From positions 930,001-994,000 of the forward strand of contig CAWIZY010000009.1 of NCBI GenBank assembly GCA_963840725.1: a DNA stretch of 64,000 nucleotides, written 5' to 3'. Shown piece after piece: positions 36,401 through 43,704 of this stretch. The notes below the pieces were generated by a model, which saw only the letters and a list, made by a program, of their open reading frames with translations, had not been told where the DNA came from and did no database searches. How positions within the stretch are numbered: position 1 is the first letter of the stretch; each line of letters begins with the position of its first letter. The DNA comes from CAVWDU01 sp963840725. GTDB taxonomy: Bacteria; Pseudomonadota; Gammaproteobacteria; Pseudomonadales; Halieaceae. The position numbers were made by a program, and so were the translations under genes.

Positions 36401-37429
36401 ATGACCGCCGATACCGCACTGCAACCATTCCCCGGAGAGCATCCGTTCGCGCCGTTTGTACGCGCCCTGGGGCGCGGCAAGACGGGTTCCCGCTCTCTGA
36501 CCCGGTCAGAGGCACGCCTGGGCTTCGGCATGATCCTGCGCGGTGAGGTCCAGCCCCTGCAGCTCGGTGCCTTTCTGATGCTCCTGCGTGTCAAAGAAGA
36601 GACCGGCGAGGAGCTTGCCGGTTTCGTCGAGGCTTCCCGCGAGGCGATGACAAAACCGGCGACCACGCTGACCGCCGATCTGGACTGGTCAAGCTACGCG
36701 GGTAAAAAACACCAACACCCCTGGTATCTTTTGACGCTACTAATGCTCTCGGGTGCCGGTTATCGCGTCTTTCTGCACGGCAGTGACGGTCATACAGCGG
36801 GCCGGCTTTACACCGAGCAGGCCATGCGGGAACTCGGCCTGCCCATCGCCTCAGATTGGTCAGAGGTAGCCACACAGCTGTCAGCCAGCGGGCTCAGCTA
36901 TCTCCCCCTGCGGGAGTTTTGCGCACCGTTGCAGCAGTTATTGGAACTCAAACCGTTGCTTGGACTGCGTTCTCCGGTGAATACCCTGACCCGCATGCTG
37001 AACCCTCTGGGTGCCCACTGCACGCTGCAGAGCATTTTCCATCCCGCTTACGCCCGGCTGCATCAGGACGCCGATTTACTGCTGGGCCAAGCTCGAGCCA
37101 TGGTGTTCAAGGGTGAAAGCGGTGAAATTGAGATAAAACCCACCGCAGACACTCGCCTGCACTGGCTGCGAGGGCAGGAGTCAAGCACGCTGGTATTACC
37201 GCGCAGCATCAGCGAAAGAGCAACACCGGTTACGACCCCCGCTACTGGTCCCCTGCGCGATCTGTGGCGAGGAGAGTCCTCTGACGCCTATGGTCTTGCG
37301 ACCACGACCGCTACAACCGCTGCAGCTCTATTGCTCCTCGGTGCCTGCAGCACCACCGAGAGTGCCCTACACAGGGCTGGCGAACTGTGGCGGGCACGTG
37401 ATAAAAACCGGCTAGAAAGATGCCCCTGA
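36401..37429 (+). CDS. ybiB: TrpD2/YbiB family protein (glycosyltransferase family 3 fold)
   Basis: The 342-residue protein shares the anthranilate phosphoribosyltransferase fold. The N-terminal helical region includes LGRGKTGSRSLTRSEA and MILRGEVQPLQLGAFLMLLRVKEETGEEL, and the central block VFLHGSDGH lies where the enzymes bind PRPP. E. coli YbiB binds nucleic acids, is LexA-regulated and lacks PRPT activity. The position between tusE and trmA is shared with Pseudomonas and suggests a link to RNA metabolism. It overlaps trmA by 10 bases. Confidence 0.85.
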   Translation: MTADTALQPFPGEHPFAPFVRALGRGKTGSRSLTRSEARLGFGMILRGEVQPLQLGAFLMLLRVKEETGEELAGFVEASREAMTKPATTLTADLDWSSYAGKKHQHPWYLLTLLMLSGAGYRVFLHGSDGHTAGRLYTEQAMRELGLPIASDWSEVATQLSASGLSYLPLREFCAPLQQLLELKPLLGLRSPVNTLTRMLNPLGAHCTLQSIFHPAYARLHQDADLLLGQARAMVFKGESGEIEIKPTADTRLHWLRGQESSTLVLPRSISERATPVTTPATGPLRDLWRGESSDAYGLATTTATTAAALLLLGACSTTESALHRAGELWRARDKNRLERCP

Positions 37430-38514
37430 GTCACGTGCAGCCCCAGCGCTACGCCGAACTGCTGGCAGAGAAAGCCACAACAGTATCGACCCTGCTGGCA
37501 CCCTTCGCACCGCCCCCTGCCAAGGTTATCGCCTCGTCACCTGCGGCTTTTCGTATGCGTGCGGAATTTCGCCTCTGGCACGACGGAGACGCCTTGAACT
37601 ATGTCATGTTCCGGCCTGAAGACCGGAAAACACCGGTCACGGTAGAGTCGTTCCCCATTGGCTGCAAGCGTATTCAGCAGCTGATGCCTGCGCTAAGAGA
37701 GCGATTGCAGGCTAACCCGGTCCTGCGCCAGAAGATTTTCCAGGTTGAGTTCCTCAGCAGTCTGGCTGGAGACAGCCTGGTGACTCTCGTTTATCACCGT
37801 CCGCTGGACCATGCCTGGCAGCGGGAGGCGGAGTCGCTTGCTACCGAGTTGAAGGTGTCGATTGTAGGCCGCAGCCGCAAACAGAAACTCACCATCGGCC
37901 GGGATTATATCCTCGAGGCTCTATCCATTCACGGTCGCAGCTACCACTATCGGCAGTACGAGCAGGCATTCACCCAACCCAACGCCCGGGTCAACATTGC
38001 CATGATTGAATGGGCCTGTGATCAGGCCGTGAAGCTCGATGGGGACCTGCTCGAGTTGTACTGTGGCAACGGCAACTTCACCCTGCCATTGTCACAACAT
38101 TTCGACCAGGTCATCGCCACCGAATTGTCAAAAACGTCGGTGCGAGCGGCAAGGGAGAACATTGCTGGCAATGCGATCGAAAACATACAGATGCTACGGC
38201 TGTCCGCCCAGGAAGTGAGTGAAGCCATTCAGGGTACCCGGGTGTTCCGTCGACTGGAGGGACTGCCCCAGCCCCTGGACGCTTATGCATTGCGCACCTT
38301 GTTTGTCGACCCTCCCCGCGCGGGCCTGGATGAGCAAACAGTGAAGATGGCAGCGGACTTTGATCATATTCTCTACATATCCTGCAACCCGGAAACACTG
38401 GCGTCGAACCTGCAGACACTGGCCTCTACGCACGAAATCTCGGCCTTCGCCCAGTTTGACCAGTTCCCCTATACGGCGCATATGGAATGCGGCGTCCTGC
38501 TCGTGCGCAAATAA
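37420..38514 (+). CDS. trmA: tRNA (uracil-5-)-methyltransferase
   Basis: The 364-residue SAM enzyme makes ribothymidine at tRNA position 54. The SAM-binding motif is LELYCGNGNFTLPLSQHFD, the catalytic cysteine is in YISCNPETLASNL, and the DPPRAGLD block is typical. The N-terminal FRMRAEFRLWHDGD is characteristic of TrmA rather than RlmCD. The start overlaps ybiB. Confidence 0.95.
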   Translation: MPLSHVQPQRYAELLAEKATTVSTLLAPFAPPPAKVIASSPAAFRMRAEFRLWHDGDALNYVMFRPEDRKTPVTVESFPIGCKRIQQLMPALRERLQANPVLRQKIFQVEFLSSLAGDSLVTLVYHRPLDHAWQREAESLATELKVSIVGRSRKQKLTIGRDYILEALSIHGRSYHYRQYEQAFTQPNARVNIAMIEWACDQAVKLDGDLLELYCGNGNFTLPLSQHFDQVIATELSKTSVRAARENIAGNAIENIQMLRLSAQEVSEAIQGTRVFRRLEGLPQPLDAYALRTLFVDPPRAGLDEQTVKMAADFDHILYISCNPETLASNLQTLASTHEISAFAQFDQFPYTAHMECGVLLVRK

Positions 38515-38568
38515 TGCACACCCTGAGACGGACTCAGGCGTACACAGACAATCACAGGAGAAACCCTT

Positions 38569-38853
38569 ATGCCTATCAAGAAACTCAGCGCCGCTGCACT
38601 CGAAGAGGAATTGGCCAAACGGCCTGACTGGCGTCTGGAGCAGGACAAACTGTATCGGCATTTCGCGTTTGGCAACTTTATCGAGGCCTTTGGCTTCATG
38701 TCTAAGGTCGCATTGCTTGCCGAGGCACAAGACCATCACCCGGAATGGTCCAATGTCTACAACCGGGTAGACATCTACCTGACAACACACGAGGCCAAAG
38801 GTATTTCCGAAAGGGATTTCACGTTGGCGACGTCTATAGACAGCCTGATCTAG
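38569..38853 (+). CDS. phhB: Pterin-4-alpha-carbinolamine dehydratase
   Basis: The 94-residue protein has the family signature AQDHHPEWSNVYNRVDI followed by LTTHEAKGIS. It regenerates the pterin cofactor of aromatic amino acid hydroxylases and can double as a transcriptional coactivator. No phenylalanine hydroxylase gene is in the window. AGGAG lies 7 bases before the ATG. Confidence 0.94.
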   Translation: MPIKKLSAAALEEELAKRPDWRLEQDKLYRHFAFGNFIEAFGFMSKVALLAEAQDHHPEWSNVYNRVDIYLTTHEAKGISERDFTLATSIDSLI

Positions 38854-38889
38854 CCTGCGCCCTGCCCCCGCTCCCCCGGCTTTATTGCA

Positions 38890-39783
38890 CTAACAGCGTA
38901 TACCCCAGGCGAGCAGTCCCCTGCCGAGTACCTCATCGAGACGTTCAGTATCCGCTGCCTCAATCTCGATCGACCGCAAGCCCAGCTCTCGATACAGGAC
39001 CCGCTTGCGCAATTTGATTGCCAGCGAAGAAGCTGTGGGTTCGTCATCAATGCAATCGATATAGACACTGCCACCGACCAGATAAAAGTCAGCCGCTATC
39101 GGCTCCTCCACCGGCAGAGCCCGCTGGTAAGCATGAGGCAGTTGTGCCAGGTACAACCAGTTGCACACCTGTAGCTGCAGCGTTGACTGCAGTACGTGTC
39201 CATCAATGCCACAGAGCACCGGGCTTTTGGACTCCGCTGATTGAAAGAGATCCTGCTCCCCGGGGCCATTATCAGTAGCGGGCTGCATCTGATCGGATTG
39301 GCGAGTCAATTCTCGATGAATCACCGGATGGTCAATAATTTCATGCGGCCAGGTCACGTAGAACGCGCCGCTGTTATCACTCTCTTCCTGCTTGCCTCCC
39401 AGCGAACGACCAAAATCGGAGAGTTCCCAGCCGAGAATACTGTGATGCTGCAGGCCAATCTCCGCAAGCGCCCGGTTGATCTGGCGGGGGTGCAAACGCG
39501 GATAGTAGCGGCACATGGCAGCGGCGGTGATGCGCTGATTGGACTCGATAGTGGCGAGCAGTGGATGCTTTTCCAGTGTCATAGGCCAGACGATATAACG
39601 ACCGAACCGGCTGCTGGTCTGGTAGCTCCCGCCCTCGAATTCACCCTTGTTGGTCAGCGTCCAGCTCTCACCGACACGCGCTATCCAACCATAATCCTTG
39701 AACGTCGCAAACAGTTGCTGCGCCGGTAATTGGAGCTTTCTGGCCAGGGCTGTCGTGGAGAGTTTGCCATCATCCTGAGCCAT
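38890..39783 (-). CDS. Unknown protein with two winged-helix-like repeats and a nuclease-like C-terminus
   Basis: The 297-residue soluble protein appears to have two N-terminal repeats. The first is residues 1-67 (LSTTALARKLQLPAQQLFAT, ending FGRYIVWP) and the second about 80-155 (MCRYYPRLHPRQINRALAEI, ending GAFYVTWP). Each looks like a winged helix followed by a W-P segment. The C-terminal 110 residues have the layout of small PD-(D/E)XK/VSR-like folds: NWLYLAQLPHAYQRALP, then ADFYLVGGSVYIDC, then KLRKRVLYRELGLRSIEIEA. The acidic and Lys positions are plausible but not proven. A role in DNA binding or cleavage is an inference. It lies 5 bases after the dUTPase gene on the same strand. Confidence 0.6.
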   Translation of the reverse strand: MAQDDGKLSTTALARKLQLPAQQLFATFKDYGWIARVGESWTLTNKGEFEGGSYQTSSRFGRYIVWPMTLEKHPLLATIESNQRITAAAMCRYYPRLHPRQINRALAEIGLQHHSILGWELSDFGRSLGGKQEESDNSGAFYVTWPHEIIDHPVIHRELTRQSDQMQPATDNGPGEQDLFQSAESKSPVLCGIDGHVLQSTLQLQVCNWLYLAQLPHAYQRALPVEEPIAADFYLVGGSVYIDCIDDEPTASSLAIKLRKRVLYRELGLRSIEIEAADTERLDEVLGRGLLAWGIRC

Positions 39784-39788
39784 TCAAA

Positions 39789-40457
39789 TCAGCCGGCTTG
39801 TATAAGGCTGTACCGGGCCGCCAACGCCTGGTAAACCTGCTCGGCAAAATCACTGGCGTGCTGGTCAAGATCTGCCACCAGTTCCACCAGGTGTTCGTTA
39901 TCTTCACGTCCCTGCCAGTTCTTGGTGTAGGTGCCGGCCTGGTAACCGTGGTCCTGGCGAAAGAAGTTCAGCACATTTTTGCCCACATAGGCGGTGTACA
40001 GTGTTTCAAAGTCCAACTCTACCGCCAGCATAAGGTCCCTGAAGAGGACCGGTGAAAACTTGTGGGTCTGTAAGGTGTGCATAGCCAGGGCTTCGGTCGC
40101 TTCTTTAACGCCCTGAACAGTCGGCGTTGACTCGTTCAGTTCCCGCGCAACGAGGGCGGCAATCTGCTCCGCAGTTTGACCTTCGCCATACAAGGCAGAT
40201 AAGCCGAAATGCCAGATGTCGATCACCTCGAGGCGCACCTGCTCCATATCGGCCTCCTGTTTCTTCCACCACTTGTAACCATGGTGCTCAACCAGCTCGC
40301 CACACTCTATCCAGATAGCTCGATACCAGGCGAAGTCCTGTTTGAGCCAATCGGAGTGAACGCGACGGTTCATCCTGTCCTGCATGGTCAGCATGGTCAC
40401 CAGGGCCTGTTCCAATTGCACTACCTCACTACCGTTTACCCGGACGTCGCTGAGCAT
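39789..40457 (-). CDS. Dimeric all-alpha dUTP diphosphatase
   Basis: The 222-residue protein matches the dUTPase_2 family of the all-alpha NTP pyrophosphatase fold, not the trimeric Dut fold. The metal-binding acidic residues are in IWIECGELVEHHGYKWWKK and EVIDIWHFGLSAL. It hydrolyses dUTP and dUDP to dUMP, keeping uracil out of DNA. It is co-directional with and precedes the winged-helix/nuclease-like gene by 5 bases, suggesting joint expression. Confidence 0.88.
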   Translation of the reverse strand: MLSDVRVNGSEVVQLEQALVTMLTMQDRMNRRVHSDWLKQDFAWYRAIWIECGELVEHHGYKWWKKQEADMEQVRLEVIDIWHFGLSALYGEGQTAEQIAALVARELNESTPTVQGVKEATEALAMHTLQTHKFSPVLFRDLMLAVELDFETLYTAYVGKNVLNFFRQDHGYQAGTYTKNWQGREDNEHLVELVADLDQHASDFAEQVYQALAARYSLIQAG

Positions 40458-40567
40458 AGCAGCAGGCCGATGCTGTCGCCAGCGGCCATGTCACTGGCGC
40501 AGCTTGCAATTCCCGGTGATGACACACCCAACATAGTATGGAACTGTGTTCTATGGGAGTCTATCCG

Positions 40568-40744
40568 ATGAATTGGGTCCTGGGCTTGTTCAGCAAGCAT
40601 TGGCTATTCCTGTGCCTGGGATGTGCCAGTTGGTTTATGTTTCATACCGCACTGATGATGATCGAAGATATACGGTCAAATCGTCGCAAGCTGCGCCTGC
40701 GCCGTCGCGCGCTGTCCAGGTTTTCGTACAATAAAAACCCGTGA
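40568..40744 (+). CDS. Small membrane protein of unknown function
   Basis: The 58-residue frame has one hydrophobic segment (LFLCLGCASWFMFHTALMMI, about residues 12-31) and then a very basic tail (NRRKLRLRRRALSR). This fits an inner-membrane protein with a cytosolic C-terminus. A short upstream GGGAGTC may serve as ribosome site. I know no family. It could be a real small protein or a chance frame; the strong charge asymmetry favours the former. Confidence 0.5.
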   Translation: MNWVLGLFSKHWLFLCLGCASWFMFHTALMMIEDIRSNRRKLRLRRRALSRFSYNKNP

Positions 40745-40803
40745 AAGCGCTGGAATGAACTGCTAAGATGCCGCCGGTTTTACAGACACAGAGGCGCAAT
40801 CTA

Positions 40804-41466
40804 ATGCAACGCTTGATTTCATACTCGCTGCTGACTGCAGCGGCAGGACTGGCCGGTGCTGTCAGCCAGGCACAGGCACAACCCCCCCGACAGGGCAATT
40901 GGGAGGCCACCGTCCAGCTCATCAGCACAGGGTCAGAAAAATCCAACGGCGAGAATGGTTCTTCACTGGACATCGACAGTGCCATCGGCATAGGCGCTGG
41001 CGTCCACTATAATTTTACCAATAACCTCGCGGCCGGTTTCGACATGATCTGGGCCCAACCAGACTACAAAGCCACCTTTGCGACCGAAGAGGAAGGCCTG
41101 GTCACCGTGAAACACGAGATGAATGTGTTCAATGGCCAGTTTAACGGGACCTGGAACTTGCTAGACGGCCCCTTCACGCCGTATCTGCAGGCTGGCCTGG
41201 GCTGGACCTATGTCGATTCCAACATCAGCGATGGTCCGCCGGTCACCGGTTGCTGGTGGGATCCCTGGTGGGGTTATGTGTGCCAGAATTTTTACTCCAC
41301 CTACGACGAAACGAACTTCTCATGGGGCTACGGCGTCGGGGTTCGATGGGAGTTCTCCGACACGATGTTCGTCAAGGCCAGCTACAACCAGTTTGAAATC
41401 GATACAGATGAGGGCGCCGACCCGGGGATAGAGTCGTTCAAGATCGAGCTGGGCTGGATGTTTTGA
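40804..41466 (+). CDS. Outer-membrane beta-barrel protein
   Basis: The 220-residue precursor has a signal peptide (SLLTAAAGLAGAVSQAQAQ, cleavage near residue 23). Alternating hydrophobic strands follow: GAGVHYNFTNNLAAGFDMIW, FTPYLQAGLGWTYVDS and FSWGYGVGVRWEF. The protein ends in aromatic FKIELGWMF, the usual barrel-assembly signal. It resembles OmpW or OmpA-like small barrels. A cysteine pair lies in an exposed loop (GCWWDPWWGYVCQ). The ligand is unknown. It is a single gene. Confidence 0.75.
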   Translation: MQRLISYSLLTAAAGLAGAVSQAQAQPPRQGNWEATVQLISTGSEKSNGENGSSLDIDSAIGIGAGVHYNFTNNLAAGFDMIWAQPDYKATFATEEEGLVTVKHEMNVFNGQFNGTWNLLDGPFTPYLQAGLGWTYVDSNISDGPPVTGCWWDPWWGYVCQNFYSTYDETNFSWGYGVGVRWEFSDTMFVKASYNQFEIDTDEGADPGIESFKIELGWMF

Positions 41467-41598
41467 CAGCTCGCGGGGCCCCTGAAGCCGCCTCACTGGC
41501 ACCGCCGGGGGGATTGGACCAGGAAAAAAGAAATAGCGCTCTGGCCGCGGGGAGTAGTGCGACGTCTATCACTCGTCGCGCGACCAGGCGCTATGCGG

Positions 41599-42069
41599 TT
41601 ACGGCCTCAGGCCGAAATCCTGTGAACTGCCGAGATCAAACCAGCGCTCACCCAACTTACATCCACTTCCGTACAAGCTAGCCATTACAGCCAGCGAAAC
41701 CAGCCACCAGAAAGGCAGAAAGCTTGCACTGCCTGCATCCGGGCCGCTCATATTGCCTATTCCCGGACACAGGACGAGAATCCCGATGAATGCCAGCATG
41801 GCTGACACAGAGCGAATCCCGTTTTTGACCCGATGAAGCCGCGTCCGCTCCTGGACAATCTCGTATTTCATGTCCCCGTAAAGGCGGTCAAACTGCTCGG
41901 CGACCCGCTGTCTCTCCGCTTTGGGCAGTGCCTGCCAGTTTTGCAGCTGCTGCTCGTCCGCTCGCGCGGGCATTTCTATGTGCAGCCAATACTCAGCGCA
42001 ACCCGCGTAGCCTAATCGACGGTCCAATTCTTCGAGTAGCCGCGTACGGTCACTGCGGGTTTGCCTCAT
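41599..42069 (-). CDS. Hypothetical membrane protein
   Basis: The 156-residue protein has a soluble, charged N-terminal half that looks helical (LLEELDRRLGYAGCAEYW, then MKYEIVQERTRLHRVKNGI). Two membrane helices follow near the C-terminus (SAMLAFIGILVLCPG and FLPFWWLVSLAVMASLYG). I chose the ATG at 42069 (MRQTRSDRTRLLEE); a start 24 residues earlier is possible. No family is recognised. It is convergent with the beta-barrel gene. Confidence 0.6.
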   Translation of the reverse strand: MRQTRSDRTRLLEELDRRLGYAGCAEYWLHIEMPARADEQQLQNWQALPKAERQRVAEQFDRLYGDMKYEIVQERTRLHRVKNGIRSVSAMLAFIGILVLCPGIGNMSGPDAGSASFLPFWWLVSLAVMASLYGSGCKLGERWFDLGSSQDFGLRP

Positions 42070-42307
42070 CGTCCCACTATTCCTGACTGGTGATGAGTGA
42101 TAATACCCGGGTCCTGAAGCATCAATAGCGAAGTCCGTCACAAACCGGCAGCGGCAGGACTGGTGCGCAACGCAGTCTGTGACTCTGTTCGCAAAGGGCT
42201 ATGCTCGCGATGAATTCAGAGCAAAAAAGCTTGTTCAGGCTCCAGTTCCCCCGACGGTGCGAACGCGGCGAGTGAGCCGCGAACGGCCGCTACAGCTGCC
42301 AATCCAG

Positions 42308-43150
42308 TCAGTCTGCCGAGCCCAAGAATACTTGTACCATCATGGACTCCGCAAACGTCACCGGCCCGCTATAGCGCTTTCTGATCTGACTCAGCGTTGC
42401 ATCCTCCTCGCCCAGGGTGCGGATCATCCGATGTGATAATAGCAACTGCCCAACGTTGGCTTTAGCGGCTATCTCACCAATGACGGACGGGCGCATATGG
42501 AGGTTGATTGCCACCCCGTTGGCAGTCTCGGCAACGGCATGGTGGGCTACCAGCAAATCCGCATCCCGGGCCAGGCCCGGCAGGGACTCAAAGCGGTTGC
42601 TCATATCACCACTGAATACCAATGCACATCCGGCAATGTTTACTCGCCAGGCTATTGCCGCAATAGGGCCGTGACTCACAGCCGTCGTTTGCAATTGCAC
42701 CACCGGAGACAGCTCAATAGTCTGAATAGCGGGGTGCTGCAAAGGGACATCATGCGGCCTGATAGTGAATTCACTGTTGCCCGGGCGCAGATAGTCACTG
42801 AGATAGCGCCAGGCGCCGCCCTCCCCGAACAAAAGCTCGACAAACTCTGTAGTCGACGGCATCCGCGCATTACCGGCCGGGCCATACACCGGTAAATCCC
42901 TGTTGCGCTGAGTAAAGTAGGCACCCTTGATGTAGGCGGGTAAATCGGCACTATGGTCCACATGTAAATGAGTGAATAAAACGGCCTCCAGCTCATTAAA
43001 ATCGGCGCCGCTGCGTTCAAAATTGAGGCTGCTGCCAGGGCCCGCATCAACCAGTACCGCGGCCTCGCCGTCTAAGCTAACCAGGTAGCTCGCAGACGCG
43101 CGCTGATCGCTGAGTTCGGGCCCGCCGGCGCCCAGCACCTGCACCGCCAC
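42308..43150 (-). CDS. Secreted-type metallo-beta-lactamase fold hydrolase
   Basis: The 280-residue frame from GTG 43150 has the zinc motif His61-x-His63-x-Asp65-His66 in LFTHLHVDHSADLPAYIKG and downstream ligands in TTAVSHGPIAA and FSGDMSN. The family includes hydrolases of esters, phosphodiesters and cyclic nucleotides. The frame stays open upstream to about 43270 and there encodes a good signal peptide (LRLLALISATVLAVPASWGA), as I expect for homologues. No ATG, GTG or TTG precedes it; a CTG at 43258 or ATA at 43264 overlaps the ridA stop. The true protein is therefore probably exported with an unusual start. It is the last gene of the leftward run. Confidence 0.75.
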   Translation of the reverse strand: MAVQVLGAGGPELSDQRASASYLVSLDGEAAVLVDAGPGSSLNFERSGADFNELEAVLFTHLHVDHSADLPAYIKGAYFTQRNRDLPVYGPAGNARMPSTTEFVELLFGEGGAWRYLSDYLRPGNSEFTIRPHDVPLQHPAIQTIELSPVVQLQTTAVSHGPIAAIAWRVNIAGCALVFSGDMSNRFESLPGLARDADLLVAHHAVAETANGVAINLHMRPSVIGEIAAKANVGQLLLSHRMIRTLGEEDATLSQIRKRYSGPVTFAESMMVQVFLGSAD

Positions 43151-43260
43151 CCTTTTGCCGCGTCCCGCTGGGGCGGCCGGATCTGCCGTGTAACAGGCGC
43201 CCCAGGACGCGGGGACTGCCAGGACGGTGGCGCTGATCAGTGCGAGCAGTCGGAGCAGGG

Positions 43261-43662
43261 CTATAACTCCGCAGTGGCCTCAATTTCAATGAGGAAGTCC
43301 GGCAGTGCCAGTGCCTGCACTCCGATCCAGGTATTGGCAGCGGGAGTCACATCGCCATAGAACTCACCTAGCGCCTGACCAATAGGTCCGATGAGAGAGG
43401 GGTCATGGTTGACCACATAGGTCCGCAAGCGCACCACGTTCTCTACGCCAGCCCCTGCCGCCTCCAGCACAGCTTTCAGGTTGGCCAGGGCTTGTCGCGC
43501 TTGCGCTGCCACATCACCGGCACCCACCAGATTGTACTCTTTGTCCCAGGCCACCTGACCCGCACAGTGAATGGTCGTGTTACCGTCTGACTTTACCGCG
43601 TGGGAAAAACCGTACTCCACACTACCGTAAAGTGACTCTGGATTAATCGTTTCTCTGCTCAT
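43261..43662 (-). CDS. Rid family protein lacking the RidA arginine
   Basis: The 133-residue protein has the YjgF/RidA fold: FSHAVKSDGNTTIHCAGQVAWD at the start and a C-terminal PDFLIEIEATAEL. RidA itself hydrolyses reactive 2-imino acids and needs an arginine in the PxRS segment. Here that segment is TPAANTWIGV, with Asn110 at the arginine place, as in the less understood Rid4-7 subgroups. The chemistry may therefore differ. Its position next to an amino-acid oxidase gene set still suggests action on an imine or related unstable product. It lies 42 bases after the S9 peptidase gene. Confidence 0.8.
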   Translation of the reverse strand: MSRETINPESLYGSVEYGFSHAVKSDGNTTIHCAGQVAWDKEYNLVGAGDVAAQARQALANLKAVLEAAGAGVENVVRLRTYVVNHDPSLIGPIGQALGEFYGDVTPAANTWIGVQALALPDFLIEIEATAEL

Positions 43663-43704
43663 CTGTCATACCTCGTCGTGGTTTTTTTGGCGCTGCTCCG
43701 GGCG

